This document shows positions 9,472 to 17,650 of a DNA stretch of 38,819 nucleotides, one piece after another. The notes below the pieces were generated by a model, which made no database searches, had not been told where the DNA came from, and saw only the letters and a list, made by a program, of their open reading frames with translations. The position numbers and the translations under genes are program-made. Location of the stretch: the NCBI RefSeq assembly GCF_000971195.1, contig NZ_BBLZ01000009.1, positions 1-38,819 of the forward strand. Direction: 5' to 3'. Numbering within the stretch: the stretch's first letter is position 1; each line of letters starts with the position of its first letter. The DNA is from Demequina soli (GTDB lineage: Bacteria; Actinomycetota; Actinomycetes; Actinomycetales; Demequinaceae).

Positions 9472-10569
9472 GTGAACGAGCCGAGGATCGACGCCGCGCC
9501 GTCCGCGCGCCTCGAGAAGGTGCTCGTGCTGCTCCCCGACGCCGACGGCCACCGCGCCACCTACGTGCGCCACGTGCTCGCCGCCGCGGGCCAGGACCGC
9601 GCCGTCAGCCTCGCCGTCACCGCCGCATCCGCGGGCCACGAGGCCTTCTCCGCGCAGCTCGGCGCCGCGCCGGGCGCCGCCGGCTCGCTCCCGCTCGACT
9701 CCTTCGACGCCGCCTCGATCGCGGCGGCCGCCCGCACGCACGGCTTCACGCGCATCGTCGCCCCGGACGGGGACGCGCTGGCCCTCGAGATCGGGCGCAC
9801 CGGGACGTGGGACGGCCCGCCGCTGCGCATCCTCATGATGCGCGAGCACGCGCAGGCCCGGTCCTCGCGGTTGCTCACGTGGGTGGTCGAGCGGGCGCGC
9901 GCCCGTCGCGTCGCCGCCGCCCGCCGCGTGCCCGGCGTCACCGTCCTCACGCTGCGCGCCCCCTACGACGAGCGGCCCGTCGACGCCGCCTGCGCCGTCG
10001 ACCCCGTCGAGCTGCTCGCCACCCCCGACGACCGTGCCGCGTGGCGCGCCCGGCTCGGCCTCGCCGACGACGTGACCTGGGTCGCGATCGTGGGCGCCAA
10101 CGACGAGCGCAAGCGCGCCGACGTGGTCATCGCCGCGGTGCGCGCGCTCGGGCCGGGCTACGGGCTGCTCGCCGCGGGCCGCACCGACGCCCCCACCAGG
10201 GCCGCCCTCGCCACCGCGACCGACCTGCGCGCCGTGGTGCTCGACCGCTACCTCGAGGACGCCGAGGTCGACGGCGCGATCCTCGCCGCCGACGTGGTCG
10301 CCGCCGCCTACGCCAACGACGGCCCCTCCGGGATAGTCGCCAAGGCCCTCGCGCTCGGCACCCCGCCCGTGGTCGCGCCCACGCGCGCGATCCGCCGCGC
10401 CCTCGCGTCGGGCCGCTCCCCCGTGGTGGTGGCGGACGATGCGACCGCACCGGCCCTCGCCCAGGGCTTCGCCCGCGCGGCGGCCCTGGGACGCGTGACC
10501 GACTCGACGGGCGAGGCCGCGACCCCGCGGGCGTTCGCCCTCGCGCTGCTGGGTGCGACCGATGGCTGA
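9472..10569 (+). CDS. GT-B type glycosyltransferase
   Basis: The 365-residue product has the two-lobed GT-B organisation. The N-half (LLPDADGHRATYVRHVLA) resembles acceptor-binding domains. The C-half has VAIVGANDERKRADVVI, a LLAAGRTD strand and DGPSGIVAKALALGTPPVV, the donor-binding helix with a Gly-rich approach. The open frame reaches further upstream, but the GTG at 9472 follows AGGGGGG and removes a low-complexity extension. Its stop overlaps the flippase start by 8 bases, so the three genes 9472-12840 form one coupled operon. Overall similarity to named families is weak, so the sugar is unknown. Confidence 0.8.
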   Translation: MNEPRIDAAPSARLEKVLVLLPDADGHRATYVRHVLAAAGQDRAVSLAVTAASAGHEAFSAQLGAAPGAAGSLPLDSFDAASIAAAARTHGFTRIVAPDGDALALEIGRTGTWDGPPLRILMMREHAQARSSRLLTWVVERARARRVAAARRVPGVTVLTLRAPYDERPVDAACAVDPVELLATPDDRAAWRARLGLADDVTWVAIVGANDERKRADVVIAAVRALGPGYGLLAAGRTDAPTRAALATATDLRAVVLDRYLEDAEVDGAILAADVVAAAYANDGPSGIVAKALALGTPPVVAPTRAIRRALASGRSPVVVADDATAPALAQGFARAAALGRVTDSTGEAATPRAFALALLGATDG

Positions 10570-11827
10570 GCGCCGCGCGCTGCACCACCAGGCGCTGCTC
10601 GTCGCCGGCTCGACCGCCGTCGCCCAGCTCCTCATGGCCGTCATCTACGCGCTCGCCGCGCGCGTGTCCGGCCCCGAGGCCTTCGGGCGCACCGCGACCG
10701 CCATCACGGTCGCGATGTCCGTGGCCGGCCTGGTGGACTTCGGCACCAACGCCCTGTGGATCCGCGACCTCGCGAACAAGAGCGCCCGCTTCCCCGACGT
10801 GGCCCGCCGCTACGCGTGGAAGGCGATCGCGACGGGCGCCGCGGGCGCGCTGGGCTTCCTGGCGCTCGGCGCGGCGGGCGAGCCGCTGTCGTGGAAGGTG
10901 TCCGCGTTCCTGGGCATCGCGATCGTGCTCAACCAGGCCACCGCCGTGTTCCTCATCGCCGACCACCGCTCCGAGCGGGTCGCCGTCGCCCTCATCGTCG
11001 AGCGTCTCGCGGGCGCCGCCGCGTTCGGGCTCGCCTTCGCCGTGCACGCGTCGGTCGAGTGGGCGCTCCCCCTCGCCCTGCTGCTCGGGTCGATGGCGAG
11101 CATCGTCACCCTGTGGCTCGCGACGCCCGCGCACCTGCGCCCCCGCCCCGCGCACGTGGGCCGCCCGACCAACCCGTGGCGCGGCTCCCTGGGCTTCGCG
11201 GCCGCCAACGCCGCGACCAGCCTCGCGACCTTCGACACCGCCGTCATCCAGGCCACCGCGGGCCCCGCCGCCGCTGGCTCGTACGCCGCCGTCAACCGCT
11301 GGACCCAGCCGATGGGCCTGCTGTCCACCGCGGTCAGCACCACCGCCGCACCCTTCCTCGCCTCCGCCGCGACCACGCGCGACGCGATCGCGGCGCTCAG
11401 GAAGGCCTCGTGGCTGCTGGGGCTCGCCTCGGCTGGCGGGGTCGCCATCGCGATCGCCGCGCCCTGGATCGTGCCGCTCATCCTGGGCTCCGAGTTCTCC
11501 GCCTCCGTGGGCGCGCTGCAGCTGCTCGCGCTCGGCACCACCATCTCCGTCTGGAACCAGCCCGCCGCCGTGCTGCTCCAGGCCCGCAACCGCGACAAGA
11601 CGGTCGCCGTCATCCGGCTCGCCGCCTCCGTCGCGTTCCTCGGCGCCGTCGCCTACCTCGCGCCCCGCTGGGGCGCCACCGGTGCGGCCGTCGCGTTCGT
11701 GCTGCTCCAGGTGTCCGTCGCCGCGTCCTTCGTGGTGGTCGGCGCGTCGGAGCTGCGTCGCCGGCGGGTCGCCCCGGCGCCGGAGGAGGTGGCCCAGCCG
11801 GCCACGGAGGGAGGCGCGCCCCTATGA
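10562..11827 (+). CDS. Wzx-like polysaccharide flippase
   Basis: A 421-residue multi-spanning membrane protein with about twelve hydrophobic segments, of the oligosaccharide flippase (MATE/MVF-related) type. Features include ARVSGPEAFGRTATAITV near the start and LVDFGTNALWIRDLA, as in Wzx/RfbX proteins. It should move the lipid-linked repeat unit across the membrane for Wzy-dependent polymerisation. The ATG at 10562 lies inside the previous gene, and the stop overlaps the next ATG as ATGA. The charged C-tail (ELRRRRVAPAPEE) is expected to be cytoplasmic. Wzy and Wzz partners are encoded nearby on the other strand. Confidence 0.88.
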   Translation: MAERRALHHQALLVAGSTAVAQLLMAVIYALAARVSGPEAFGRTATAITVAMSVAGLVDFGTNALWIRDLANKSARFPDVARRYAWKAIATGAAGALGFLALGAAGEPLSWKVSAFLGIAIVLNQATAVFLIADHRSERVAVALIVERLAGAAAFGLAFAVHASVEWALPLALLLGSMASIVTLWLATPAHLRPRPAHVGRPTNPWRGSLGFAAANAATSLATFDTAVIQATAGPAAAGSYAAVNRWTQPMGLLSTAVSTTAAPFLASAATTRDAIAALRKASWLLGLASAGGVAIAIAAPWIVPLILGSEFSASVGALQLLALGTTISVWNQPAAVLLQARNRDKTVAVIRLAASVAFLGAVAYLAPRWGATGAAVAFVLLQVSVAASFVVVGASELRRRRVAPAPEEVAQPATEGGAPL

Positions 11828-12840
11828 GGATCACCCAGGTGCTGCTGCACGCGGGCATCGGCGGCGCGGAGACGCTCGCCCACCGCCTGGACGATGCGTG
11901 GCGAGAGATGGGCGTCGAGTCCACCACGGTCTTCGCGGACCCCTACATGGACCTCGGCCGGATCGCGCGGATGCGGCGCGTGCGCGCCGAGCTCGAGCGC
12001 ACCCGGCCCGACGTGGTGGTCGCGCACAGCGCCCTGCCGAACCTCTACACGCGGCTCGTGTGGCGGAGGACCCCCGTGATCGCGGTGCTGCACTCGTCGG
12101 TGGACGACTTCACGGGCTTCCAGCTGCGCACCGCCGAGCGGCTGCTGCGCCGCCGCCACCCCACCGTCGTCGCGGTGAGCGCGGTGCAGGCGGACCGGTA
12201 CGCCGCGCGCTTCGGGGCCTCCGCGCGCCCGGTGGTCATCCCCAACGGCATCGCGGAGGTGCCCGACGTGGACCTCACCGTCACCCCGCACCCCGCGCAC
12301 GCCGTCACCATCGCCCGCGTCGCCGCGCAGAAGAACCCGCGCCTGTGGCTCGAAACCGTCCGGGACGCATCGACCGCGCTGCCCGACCTGGCGTTCACAT
12401 GGTGGGGGCCGGTCACCGACGACGAGGGCCGCGCCACCGTCGAGGCGGCCCGCGAGGTCGGCATCGCCGACGCGTTCCGCGGCCCCACCGACGAGCCGCT
12501 CGACGTGATCGCCGGCGCCCACCTGTACTTCCATCCGTCCTGGCACGAGGCCCACTCGGTGTCGATCCTCGAGGCCGCCGCCGCGGGCCTGCCCGTGGTG
12601 TGCTCCGAGGACGTCGCGCTGACGCTGCCCGATGGGCTCGCCGCCGCGACCTTCGACCCGACGGATCCCGGTACGGCGGTGACGGCGCTGGCGACGGTGT
12701 CGCGGCGCTGGAAGTCCTCGCGGGCGCACGCGGCCCGGCGCCGCGCCTCCATCCGTGCGCAGTACTCGATGGAGGCGTGCGCGCGGGCCTACATCGGGCT
12801 CGCCGAGGACCTCGCCCCGGAGGGCGCCCTCACGCGGTGA
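11824..12840 (+). CDS. family 4 glycosyltransferase
   Basis: A 338-residue GT-B enzyme. MRITQVLLHAGIGGAETLA is the classic N-terminal start of GT4 proteins with the Gly-Gly-Ala-Glu acceptor loop. VIPNGIAEVPDVD marks the hinge, and HPSWHEAHSVSILEAAAAG holds the E-x7-E donor-site motif in variant form (EAHSVSILE). It starts within the flippase stop (ATGA) and ends 11 bases inside the converging polymerase gene. This makes it the last gene of the 9472 operon. Predicted to add one sugar to the lipid-linked repeat; donor unknown. Confidence 0.92.
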   Translation: MRITQVLLHAGIGGAETLAHRLDDAWREMGVESTTVFADPYMDLGRIARMRRVRAELERTRPDVVVAHSALPNLYTRLVWRRTPVIAVLHSSVDDFTGFQLRTAERLLRRRHPTVVAVSAVQADRYAARFGASARPVVIPNGIAEVPDVDLTVTPHPAHAVTIARVAAQKNPRLWLETVRDASTALPDLAFTWWGPVTDDEGRATVEAAREVGIADAFRGPTDEPLDVIAGAHLYFHPSWHEAHSVSILEAAAAGLPVVCSEDVALTLPDGLAAATFDPTDPGTAVTALATVSRRWKSSRAHAARRRASIRAQYSMEACARAYIGLAEDLAPEGALTR

Positions 12841-14134
12841 GCGCGAGCGGCGGCTCGCTGCCCTCGTCGTCGGGGACCGGCTCGTCCGCGTCCTGCTCGG
12901 GCGGCGCATCGTCCTCCGGCACCCTGCCCTGCCGCGTGTTGGCGGCCACGAACAGGTAGACCACGAAGCACGGCACCAGGTACAGGCGCCCGGGCGCGGA
13001 GGTGACCTCCGTCATCGAGGTGATGATCACCATCGCGGCGGTCGCGGCGACATGCGCCCACGTCGCGAGGCTGCGCTGGGCCGCGAGCGCGCCCAGGATC
13101 GCGCCGACGAACAGGGACAGGCCCAGGACGCCGCCGCTGATGAGCATCTCGGTGAACAGGTTGTGGGTCGCGTAGTTGCGGTCGATGCCGTCGCTGCCGT
13201 CGCCGCGCACCCAGAAGGACGGCCCGAAGCCGGCGATCGGGGAGCTCGGCAGGATCTGCCACGTGTACTGCCACAGCTGGGCGCGGCCGGTGAACTTGGT
13301 CGGGTCCGTGATGACGAGCGGCAGCGTCACCACCACCGCCGACGCGGCCGCGAGCGCGGCCCACAGGAAGCCACGGCTGCGCAGGCGCGTGGTGAGCGCC
13401 CACGCGAGCGCGATGCCGACGCCGGCCAGGAACGAGTACAGCGCCGACCGGCTCGAGGTGAGGTCCACCAGCAGCCACGCGCCGATCGCGACCAGCAGCG
13501 AGCGCCACCAGCCCGCCGTCACCAGGATCGACAGCACGCCGACCCCGGCGAGGAACATGCCGACCGCGTTGCCCGACCCCGTCTCGCCGAGCGACAGCCC
13601 CCACACGGAGCACTTGTCGAGGCGGCACGGGCCGATCATCTTGCCCGGCTGGGTGAGCACGAACAGCGAGAGCACCCCCAGGCACGCCGAGATCGCGATC
13701 CTGAGGCCCGACTTCAGCGCCTCGAAGTCGTAACGGCGGTACGGCACGAACATCGCGGGCAGGAACAGCGCGAAGGAGATGAGCGGCATGAGCGGCGACT
13801 GCCCCACCACCACGTGGACGCCGAACAGCACGAACAATCCCAGCATCGCGATGCCGCCGGCTCCCAGGCGCGGCCGGTGCTCCGTGAACGTGAGCGCGAT
13901 CATGAGCAGGCCGATGATCGCGGGCGGGCCGGCCTCGAGGAACACCGCGCCGTTGAGCGTGTAGGTGAACAGGTTGAAGCTCAGGAGCGTGCCCATGCCG
14001 CTCGAGGTGAACGCCGCGACCACCCACCAGAACTCGAGCGGCTGGTCGCGCAGCCGGCCCCGCTCCTTGGTCAGGCCGAGCCCCACCACCCACAGCGCCG
14101 CCCCCACGAACAGGGCGATCGACGCGATGGTCAC
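12830..14134 (-). CDS. Wzy-like O-antigen polymerase/ligase family protein
   Basis: A 434-residue polytopic membrane protein with about eleven hydrophobic segments and a long periplasm-side loop. The Wzy_C-type signature is near residues 310-340: AGFGPSFWVRGDGSDG followed by ATHNLFTEMLISGGVLGL. SSRSALYSFLAG is another family block. It probably polymerises flipped repeat units. The C-tail is acidic and disordered. The start is GTG at 14134, 10 bases after the stop of the Wzz/kinase gene; the open frame upstream of this overlaps that gene and is a shadow. The two genes are likely one transcript. It is a polymerase rather than a ligase because no LPS is expected in this group (inference). Confidence 0.85.
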   Translation of the reverse strand: MTIASIALFVGAALWVVGLGLTKERGRLRDQPLEFWWVVAAFTSSGMGTLLSFNLFTYTLNGAVFLEAGPPAIIGLLMIALTFTEHRPRLGAGGIAMLGLFVLFGVHVVVGQSPLMPLISFALFLPAMFVPYRRYDFEALKSGLRIAISACLGVLSLFVLTQPGKMIGPCRLDKCSVWGLSLGETGSGNAVGMFLAGVGVLSILVTAGWWRSLLVAIGAWLLVDLTSSRSALYSFLAGVGIALAWALTTRLRSRGFLWAALAAASAVVVTLPLVITDPTKFTGRAQLWQYTWQILPSSPIAGFGPSFWVRGDGSDGIDRNYATHNLFTEMLISGGVLGLSLFVGAILGALAAQRSLATWAHVAATAAMVIITSMTEVTSAPGRLYLVPCFVVYLFVAANTRQGRVPEDDAPPEQDADEPVPDDEGSEPPLALTA

Positions 14135-14144
14135 GGCGGGGGCC

Positions 14145-16022
14145 TCACGCCTTGCGGCCGCGGGCGCCCGCGCCGGAGCGCGCGGGGCGGGGCTCGGGGG
14201 TCTCCGGTGCGAGCTCGGGCACGTTGTCGACGTCCTCGTCGGGGATGACGGGGATGTTGTCCATCTCCTCGATGCCCAGGGAGTCGAGCGGCTCGTCGGC
14301 CCCGTCGGCCGCCTCGTCCACGCCGTCGCCCAGCGCGTCGAGCGCCGCGAGCGCCTCGTCGACGTCGGAGCCCATCTCGAGCTCGCCCTGGACCGCGTCA
14401 GCGGGATCGCCCGCGCCCCGGTCCGCGCCCTCCTCGAGCGGCGCCTCGGAGACGTCGGCCGCGGCCTCGAGCGGCGCATCGTCCACCGGCACGGCGTCCG
14501 CGGCGAGGGCGTCCTCCACGGGCGCGGGCTCGGCGGGCGGGTCCGCCTTGGCACGGGAGCGGCCGCCACGCGTGCGGCCGCGCGGCCGGCGTCCGCGTTC
14601 GGAGGCGGCCTCCGTGGCGTCGAAGCCGGCGGAGGACAGGATCGCGGGCGCCTTCTCGCGCTGACGCTCGTCCTCGTAGGCGTACGCGTAGGAGCCGCGG
14701 CCGGCGCCCTTGCGGGGCACCCCGTCGACGATCACGCCGAGCGCGCGGCCCTTGACCCGCATGAGGAACTCGAGCGCCTTCTCGAGCATGTCGGTGGTGG
14801 TCTTGCCCGACCTCACCACCAGCAGCGCGCCGTCGGTGCGCGCGGTGAGGAGCGCCGCGTCCGTGACCGGCAGCAGCGGCGGCGTGTCGATGAGCACCAT
14901 GACGGTGTCGGGGAACGAGTGCACGAGCGTGTGCATCGCGTCCGAGGCCAGCAGCTCCGACGGGTTGGGCGGGATCGCGCCGGCGGCCAGCACCGACAGG
15001 TGCCCGGTGCCGCCGTAGGGCTGGATCACGTCCTCGGAGCCCACGCGGCCGGCGAGCACGTCCGTGAGGCCGGCGCCCTCGACCAGGCCCAGGTTGGTGG
15101 CGAGCGACGGGCGGCGCAGGTCCGCGTCGATGAGCACCACGTCGCGGCCCATCTCCGCGATCGCCTCGGCGAGCTTGACCGACGTGGTGGACTTCCCGTC
15201 GCCCGGCATCGCGGACGTGATGACCAGCACCCGCGGCGGATGGTCGACGTCGAGGAACTGCAGGTTGGTGCGCAGCTGGCGCACGGCCTCCCGCATCGCG
15301 AAGTCGTCGTTGCCCGCGGCGACGCCGGACTTCGCGATCACGCTGTCGTGCGGCAGGGAGCCGAGCACCGGGGTCTTGGTGGTGCGCTCGACGTCCGCGG
15401 CCTCGCGGATGCGATCGTCGAGCCCGTTGCGGATCAGCGCGTAGGCGACGCCCGCGAACAGGCCCAGCAGCAGGCCCAACGCGGTGTCGAACTTGAGGTT
15501 GGGCGAGCTGGGCACCACGGGCTGCGACGGCGGGTCGAGCGGCTGCAGGCCCACCACGTTCGCCCCCGAGGGGGCGTCGTTGCTCGGGTCCTCGAACTCG
15601 GCGACCACGGTGGTGAGGGAGTCCATCCACGCCTGCGCGAGGTCCTGCGCCTCCTGCGGGGTCCCGGCCGACGCGGTCACGCGCAGCACCGCGGTGCCGA
15701 CCGCGTTGGACACGCCCACCTGGGCGAGCAGCGCATCGGGGTCCACGCCCGTGCCGAGCTGGTCCGCGGCCAGGCCCGCCACCTTGCGCGAGCGCGCGAT
15801 GTCGAGGTAGCTGTCCGCACGGTCCTCGATGTACCGGCTGCCCTCGAGCGCCTGCGTGACGTCGACGAACGTGCCCGCGGTGATCACCATCGAGCCCGTC
15901 GACGTGTAGATCTTGGGCTGGTGCCACGACCACGCGAACGAGAGCACGCCACCCAGCAGGGTGAGCAGCACGATCACCTTCCACCTGGCGCGGAACACGC
16001 GCGTGTACTGCTTGAGCTCCAT
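14145..16022 (-). CDS. Wzz/BY-kinase polysaccharide co-polymerase with acidic tail
   Basis: A 625-residue fusion of a Wzz chain-length domain and a bacterial tyrosine kinase. Membrane segments lie near residues 15-36 and 170-192 and flank the external Wzz domain. The kinase has Walker A SAMPGDGKSTTSVK, Walker A' VVLIDADLRRPS and Walker B VMVLIDTPPLLPV. A short tyrosine cluster, GSYAYAYEDE, follows the kinase, the expected autophosphorylation site. Beyond it are a basic Arg-rich stretch (GRRPRGRTRGGRSRAK) and ~110 acidic, low-complexity residues, an unusual extension. The ATG at 16022 follows GGGGGA and has a good promoter upstream. A tyrosine phosphatase is encoded divergently. It controls polymer length and export by phosphorylation cycling. 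Confidence 0.93.
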   Translation of the reverse strand: MELKQYTRVFRARWKVIVLLTLLGGVLSFAWSWHQPKIYTSTGSMVITAGTFVDVTQALEGSRYIEDRADSYLDIARSRKVAGLAADQLGTGVDPDALLAQVGVSNAVGTAVLRVTASAGTPQEAQDLAQAWMDSLTTVVAEFEDPSNDAPSGANVVGLQPLDPPSQPVVPSSPNLKFDTALGLLLGLFAGVAYALIRNGLDDRIREAADVERTTKTPVLGSLPHDSVIAKSGVAAGNDDFAMREAVRQLRTNLQFLDVDHPPRVLVITSAMPGDGKSTTSVKLAEAIAEMGRDVVLIDADLRRPSLATNLGLVEGAGLTDVLAGRVGSEDVIQPYGGTGHLSVLAAGAIPPNPSELLASDAMHTLVHSFPDTVMVLIDTPPLLPVTDAALLTARTDGALLVVRSGKTTTDMLEKALEFLMRVKGRALGVIVDGVPRKGAGRGSYAYAYEDERQREKAPAILSSAGFDATEAASERGRRPRGRTRGGRSRAKADPPAEPAPVEDALAADAVPVDDAPLEAAADVSEAPLEEGADRGAGDPADAVQGELEMGSDVDEALAALDALGDGVDEAADGADEPLDSLGIEEMDNIPVIPDEDVDNVPELAPETPEPRPARSGAGARGRKA

Positions 16023-16056
16023 CAGGTCCCCCAACTCCGAGGCTCTCCCGCATCCC

Positions 16057-16085
16057 TGTATAGGCGACGCACCCCGCCGTGGCAA
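16057..16085 (-). promoter_or_regulatory. promoter of the Wzz-kinase/Wzy operon
   Basis: On the minus strand TTGCCA (16080-16085) and TATACA (16057-16062) are exactly 17 bases apart, 35 bases before the ATG. It is the best promoter match in the locus. It lies in the 167-base divergent gap shared with the phosphatase gene. Confidence 0.65.
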
Positions 16086-16189
16086 GGGTGCGGGTGTCCA
16101 GCACGCCCGGCGGCTCGGGTCTCCCGGGATCGCCCCGGCGCCGATATCCTCGTGTCCTCGTGCCCCACCCGTCCCGCGCAAGGAGCAGC

Positions 16190-16732
16190 ATGGCCACCAT
16201 CCTGACCGTCTGCACCGGCAATATCTGCCGGTCCCCCGCCGCGGAGCTGCTGCTCGCGCTCGAGCTGGGCGAGGCCGTGACGGTCGGCAGCGCCGGCACG
16301 CACGCGCTCGTGGGCCACGGCATCCCCGACGAGATGCTCGAGGAGCTCGCCGCCGACGGCATCGACGGCGCCGGCCACCAGGGCCGCCTGCTCACGGAGC
16401 CGCTCATGCGCGACGCGGACCTCATCATCACGATGACCGCCGAGCACCGCCAGCGTGCCGTCCGCACCGAGCCGACCGCGCTCAAGCGGACCTTCACCAT
16501 CGCCGAGCTCGCGGCCGCCGCCGGCACCGGCGCGACGCTCGAGGGCTCCACGGTCGCCGAGCGCCTCGCGGACCTGCCGCGCGCGGTCGCCGCGCATCGT
16601 CACATCCTCGCCGGCTACGAGCTCGACGACGTCCCCGACCCCTACCGCCGCGGGCAGGAGGCCTACCACGAGGCGTACGGCCTCATCCGCGGCGCGGTCG
16701 CCGAGATCGTCGACTGGGTCACCGAGGCCTGA
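16190..16732 (+). CDS. low-molecular-weight protein-tyrosine phosphatase
   Basis: This 180-residue cytosolic phosphatase should dephosphorylate the BY-kinase, the Wzb/Etp role. The catalytic P-loop CTGNICRSP is at residues 8-16, with C8 and R14 forming CX5R. The general acid lies in DVPDPYRRG near residue 145. The ATG follows AAGGAG, and the gene is divergent from the kinase gene with 167 bases between starts. This arrangement allows separate control of kinase and phosphatase. It converges on the aldo/keto reductase gene with only 6 bases between stops. Some actinobacterial relatives act on other phosphoproteins; the neighbouring kinase makes it the likely partner. Confidence 0.93.
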   Translation: MATILTVCTGNICRSPAAELLLALELGEAVTVGSAGTHALVGHGIPDEMLEELAADGIDGAGHQGRLLTEPLMRDADLIITMTAEHRQRAVRTEPTALKRTFTIAELAAAAGTGATLEGSTVAERLADLPRAVAAHRHILAGYELDDVPDPYRRGQEAYHEAYGLIRGAVAEIVDWVTEA

Positions 16733-16738
16733 CAGGGC

Positions 16739-17650
16739 TCAGCCCTCCCTGGCGGGCGCGCCGGCCGCACCGAGCGCTGCGTCGAGCCCGCGCCAGCACG
16801 ATGCGGGTGCCGCCTCCCAGCGGTCGAGCGCGTCCAGCGCCGTGCCCAGGTGGGCGACGCTCGACGTCCCCAGCACGATGCGCGCGTCAGGGTAGCGGTC
16901 GAGCGCGTACGCGACGGCGATCCCGGCAAGGTCGTGGTCCGCCGTGCCGCGGTCCTCGCCCAGGGCCGCCGCGAGCGCCTCCGAGCCGAGGGCCCGCAGG
17001 CGCGGCAGCAGCGTCGACAGGACCGCGTAGACGGCGCCGGCGCCCGGCAGCGGGTCCCCCGCGGCCTCGTACTCGACCTGGGTGAGGCCCGCGAGCGCGG
17101 CGTCGGGATACGTGTCGAGCAGCCCGCGCGGGCCCGAGACCCCGACCGTGTGGGCCGGCAACCCCAGGCCGGGCACGGCCTCCCACAGTGCGGTCCAGCC
17201 CGCGCTCCACGTGACCTCGTGCGCGAGGAAGCCCTCGAGGGTCTCGACGCCGATGATCTCGCGCGAGCGCGCGGCCGCGGCCGCGAACTCCTCGGGCGAC
17301 GGCGCCGGGCTCTCGTCAACGCCGCCCGCGGTGCGGCGGAACGCCGTCCGCACGCCCGGCACGGCGCGGACCAGCCGCCGCGCCGGACCCTGGACCGCGC
17401 CGATCAGCCGTCCGGACGCGCTCAACGCGCGGCCGTGCTTGGTGGTGACACGCGCATCGTCCGCCCCACGGCCGATGAGACGGCCGAGCGTCGCCTCCGC
17501 CTTGCCGAAGCCGTAGATGGGGGCCACGTCGAAGTGCCGGATGCCGCGCTCGTAGGCGGCGTCGAGGAGCGCCTGCCGGGCGGCGTCGGCGGGTTCGCGC
17601 ATCACGGTCGCCATGCCCAGCGCGACCCGCTCGCGGACCGCGGCCGTCAC
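16739..17650 (-). CDS. aldo/keto reductase
   Basis: A 303-residue NADPH-dependent reductase of the (beta/alpha)8 barrel family. The catalytic tetrad is visible: D41 and Y46 in HFDVAPIYGFGKAE, K71 in TTKHG and a His in FLAHEVTW. The C-terminal VLGTSSVAHLGTALDAL is the typical cofactor phosphate-binding region. The GTG start overlaps the stop of the GMC-like gene as GTGA, so the two are translationally coupled. An oxidase/reductase pair inside a polysaccharide locus suggests joint modification of one sugar. The substrate is unknown. Confidence 0.9.
   Translation of the reverse strand: MTAAVRERVALGMATVMREPADAARQALLDAAYERGIRHFDVAPIYGFGKAEATLGRLIGRGADDARVTTKHGRALSASGRLIGAVQGPARRLVRAVPGVRTAFRRTAGGVDESPAPSPEEFAAAAARSREIIGVETLEGFLAHEVTWSAGWTALWEAVPGLGLPAHTVGVSGPRGLLDTYPDAALAGLTQVEYEAAGDPLPGAGAVYAVLSTLLPRLRALGSEALAAALGEDRGTADHDLAGIAVAYALDRYPDARIVLGTSSVAHLGTALDALDRWEAAPASCWRGLDAALGAAGAPAREG

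Noticed and set aside
9468..12959. An 1163-codon plus-strand open frame
   Set aside because: It crosses three well-supported overlapping genes in the wrong frame and has low-complexity Arg/Pro composition.
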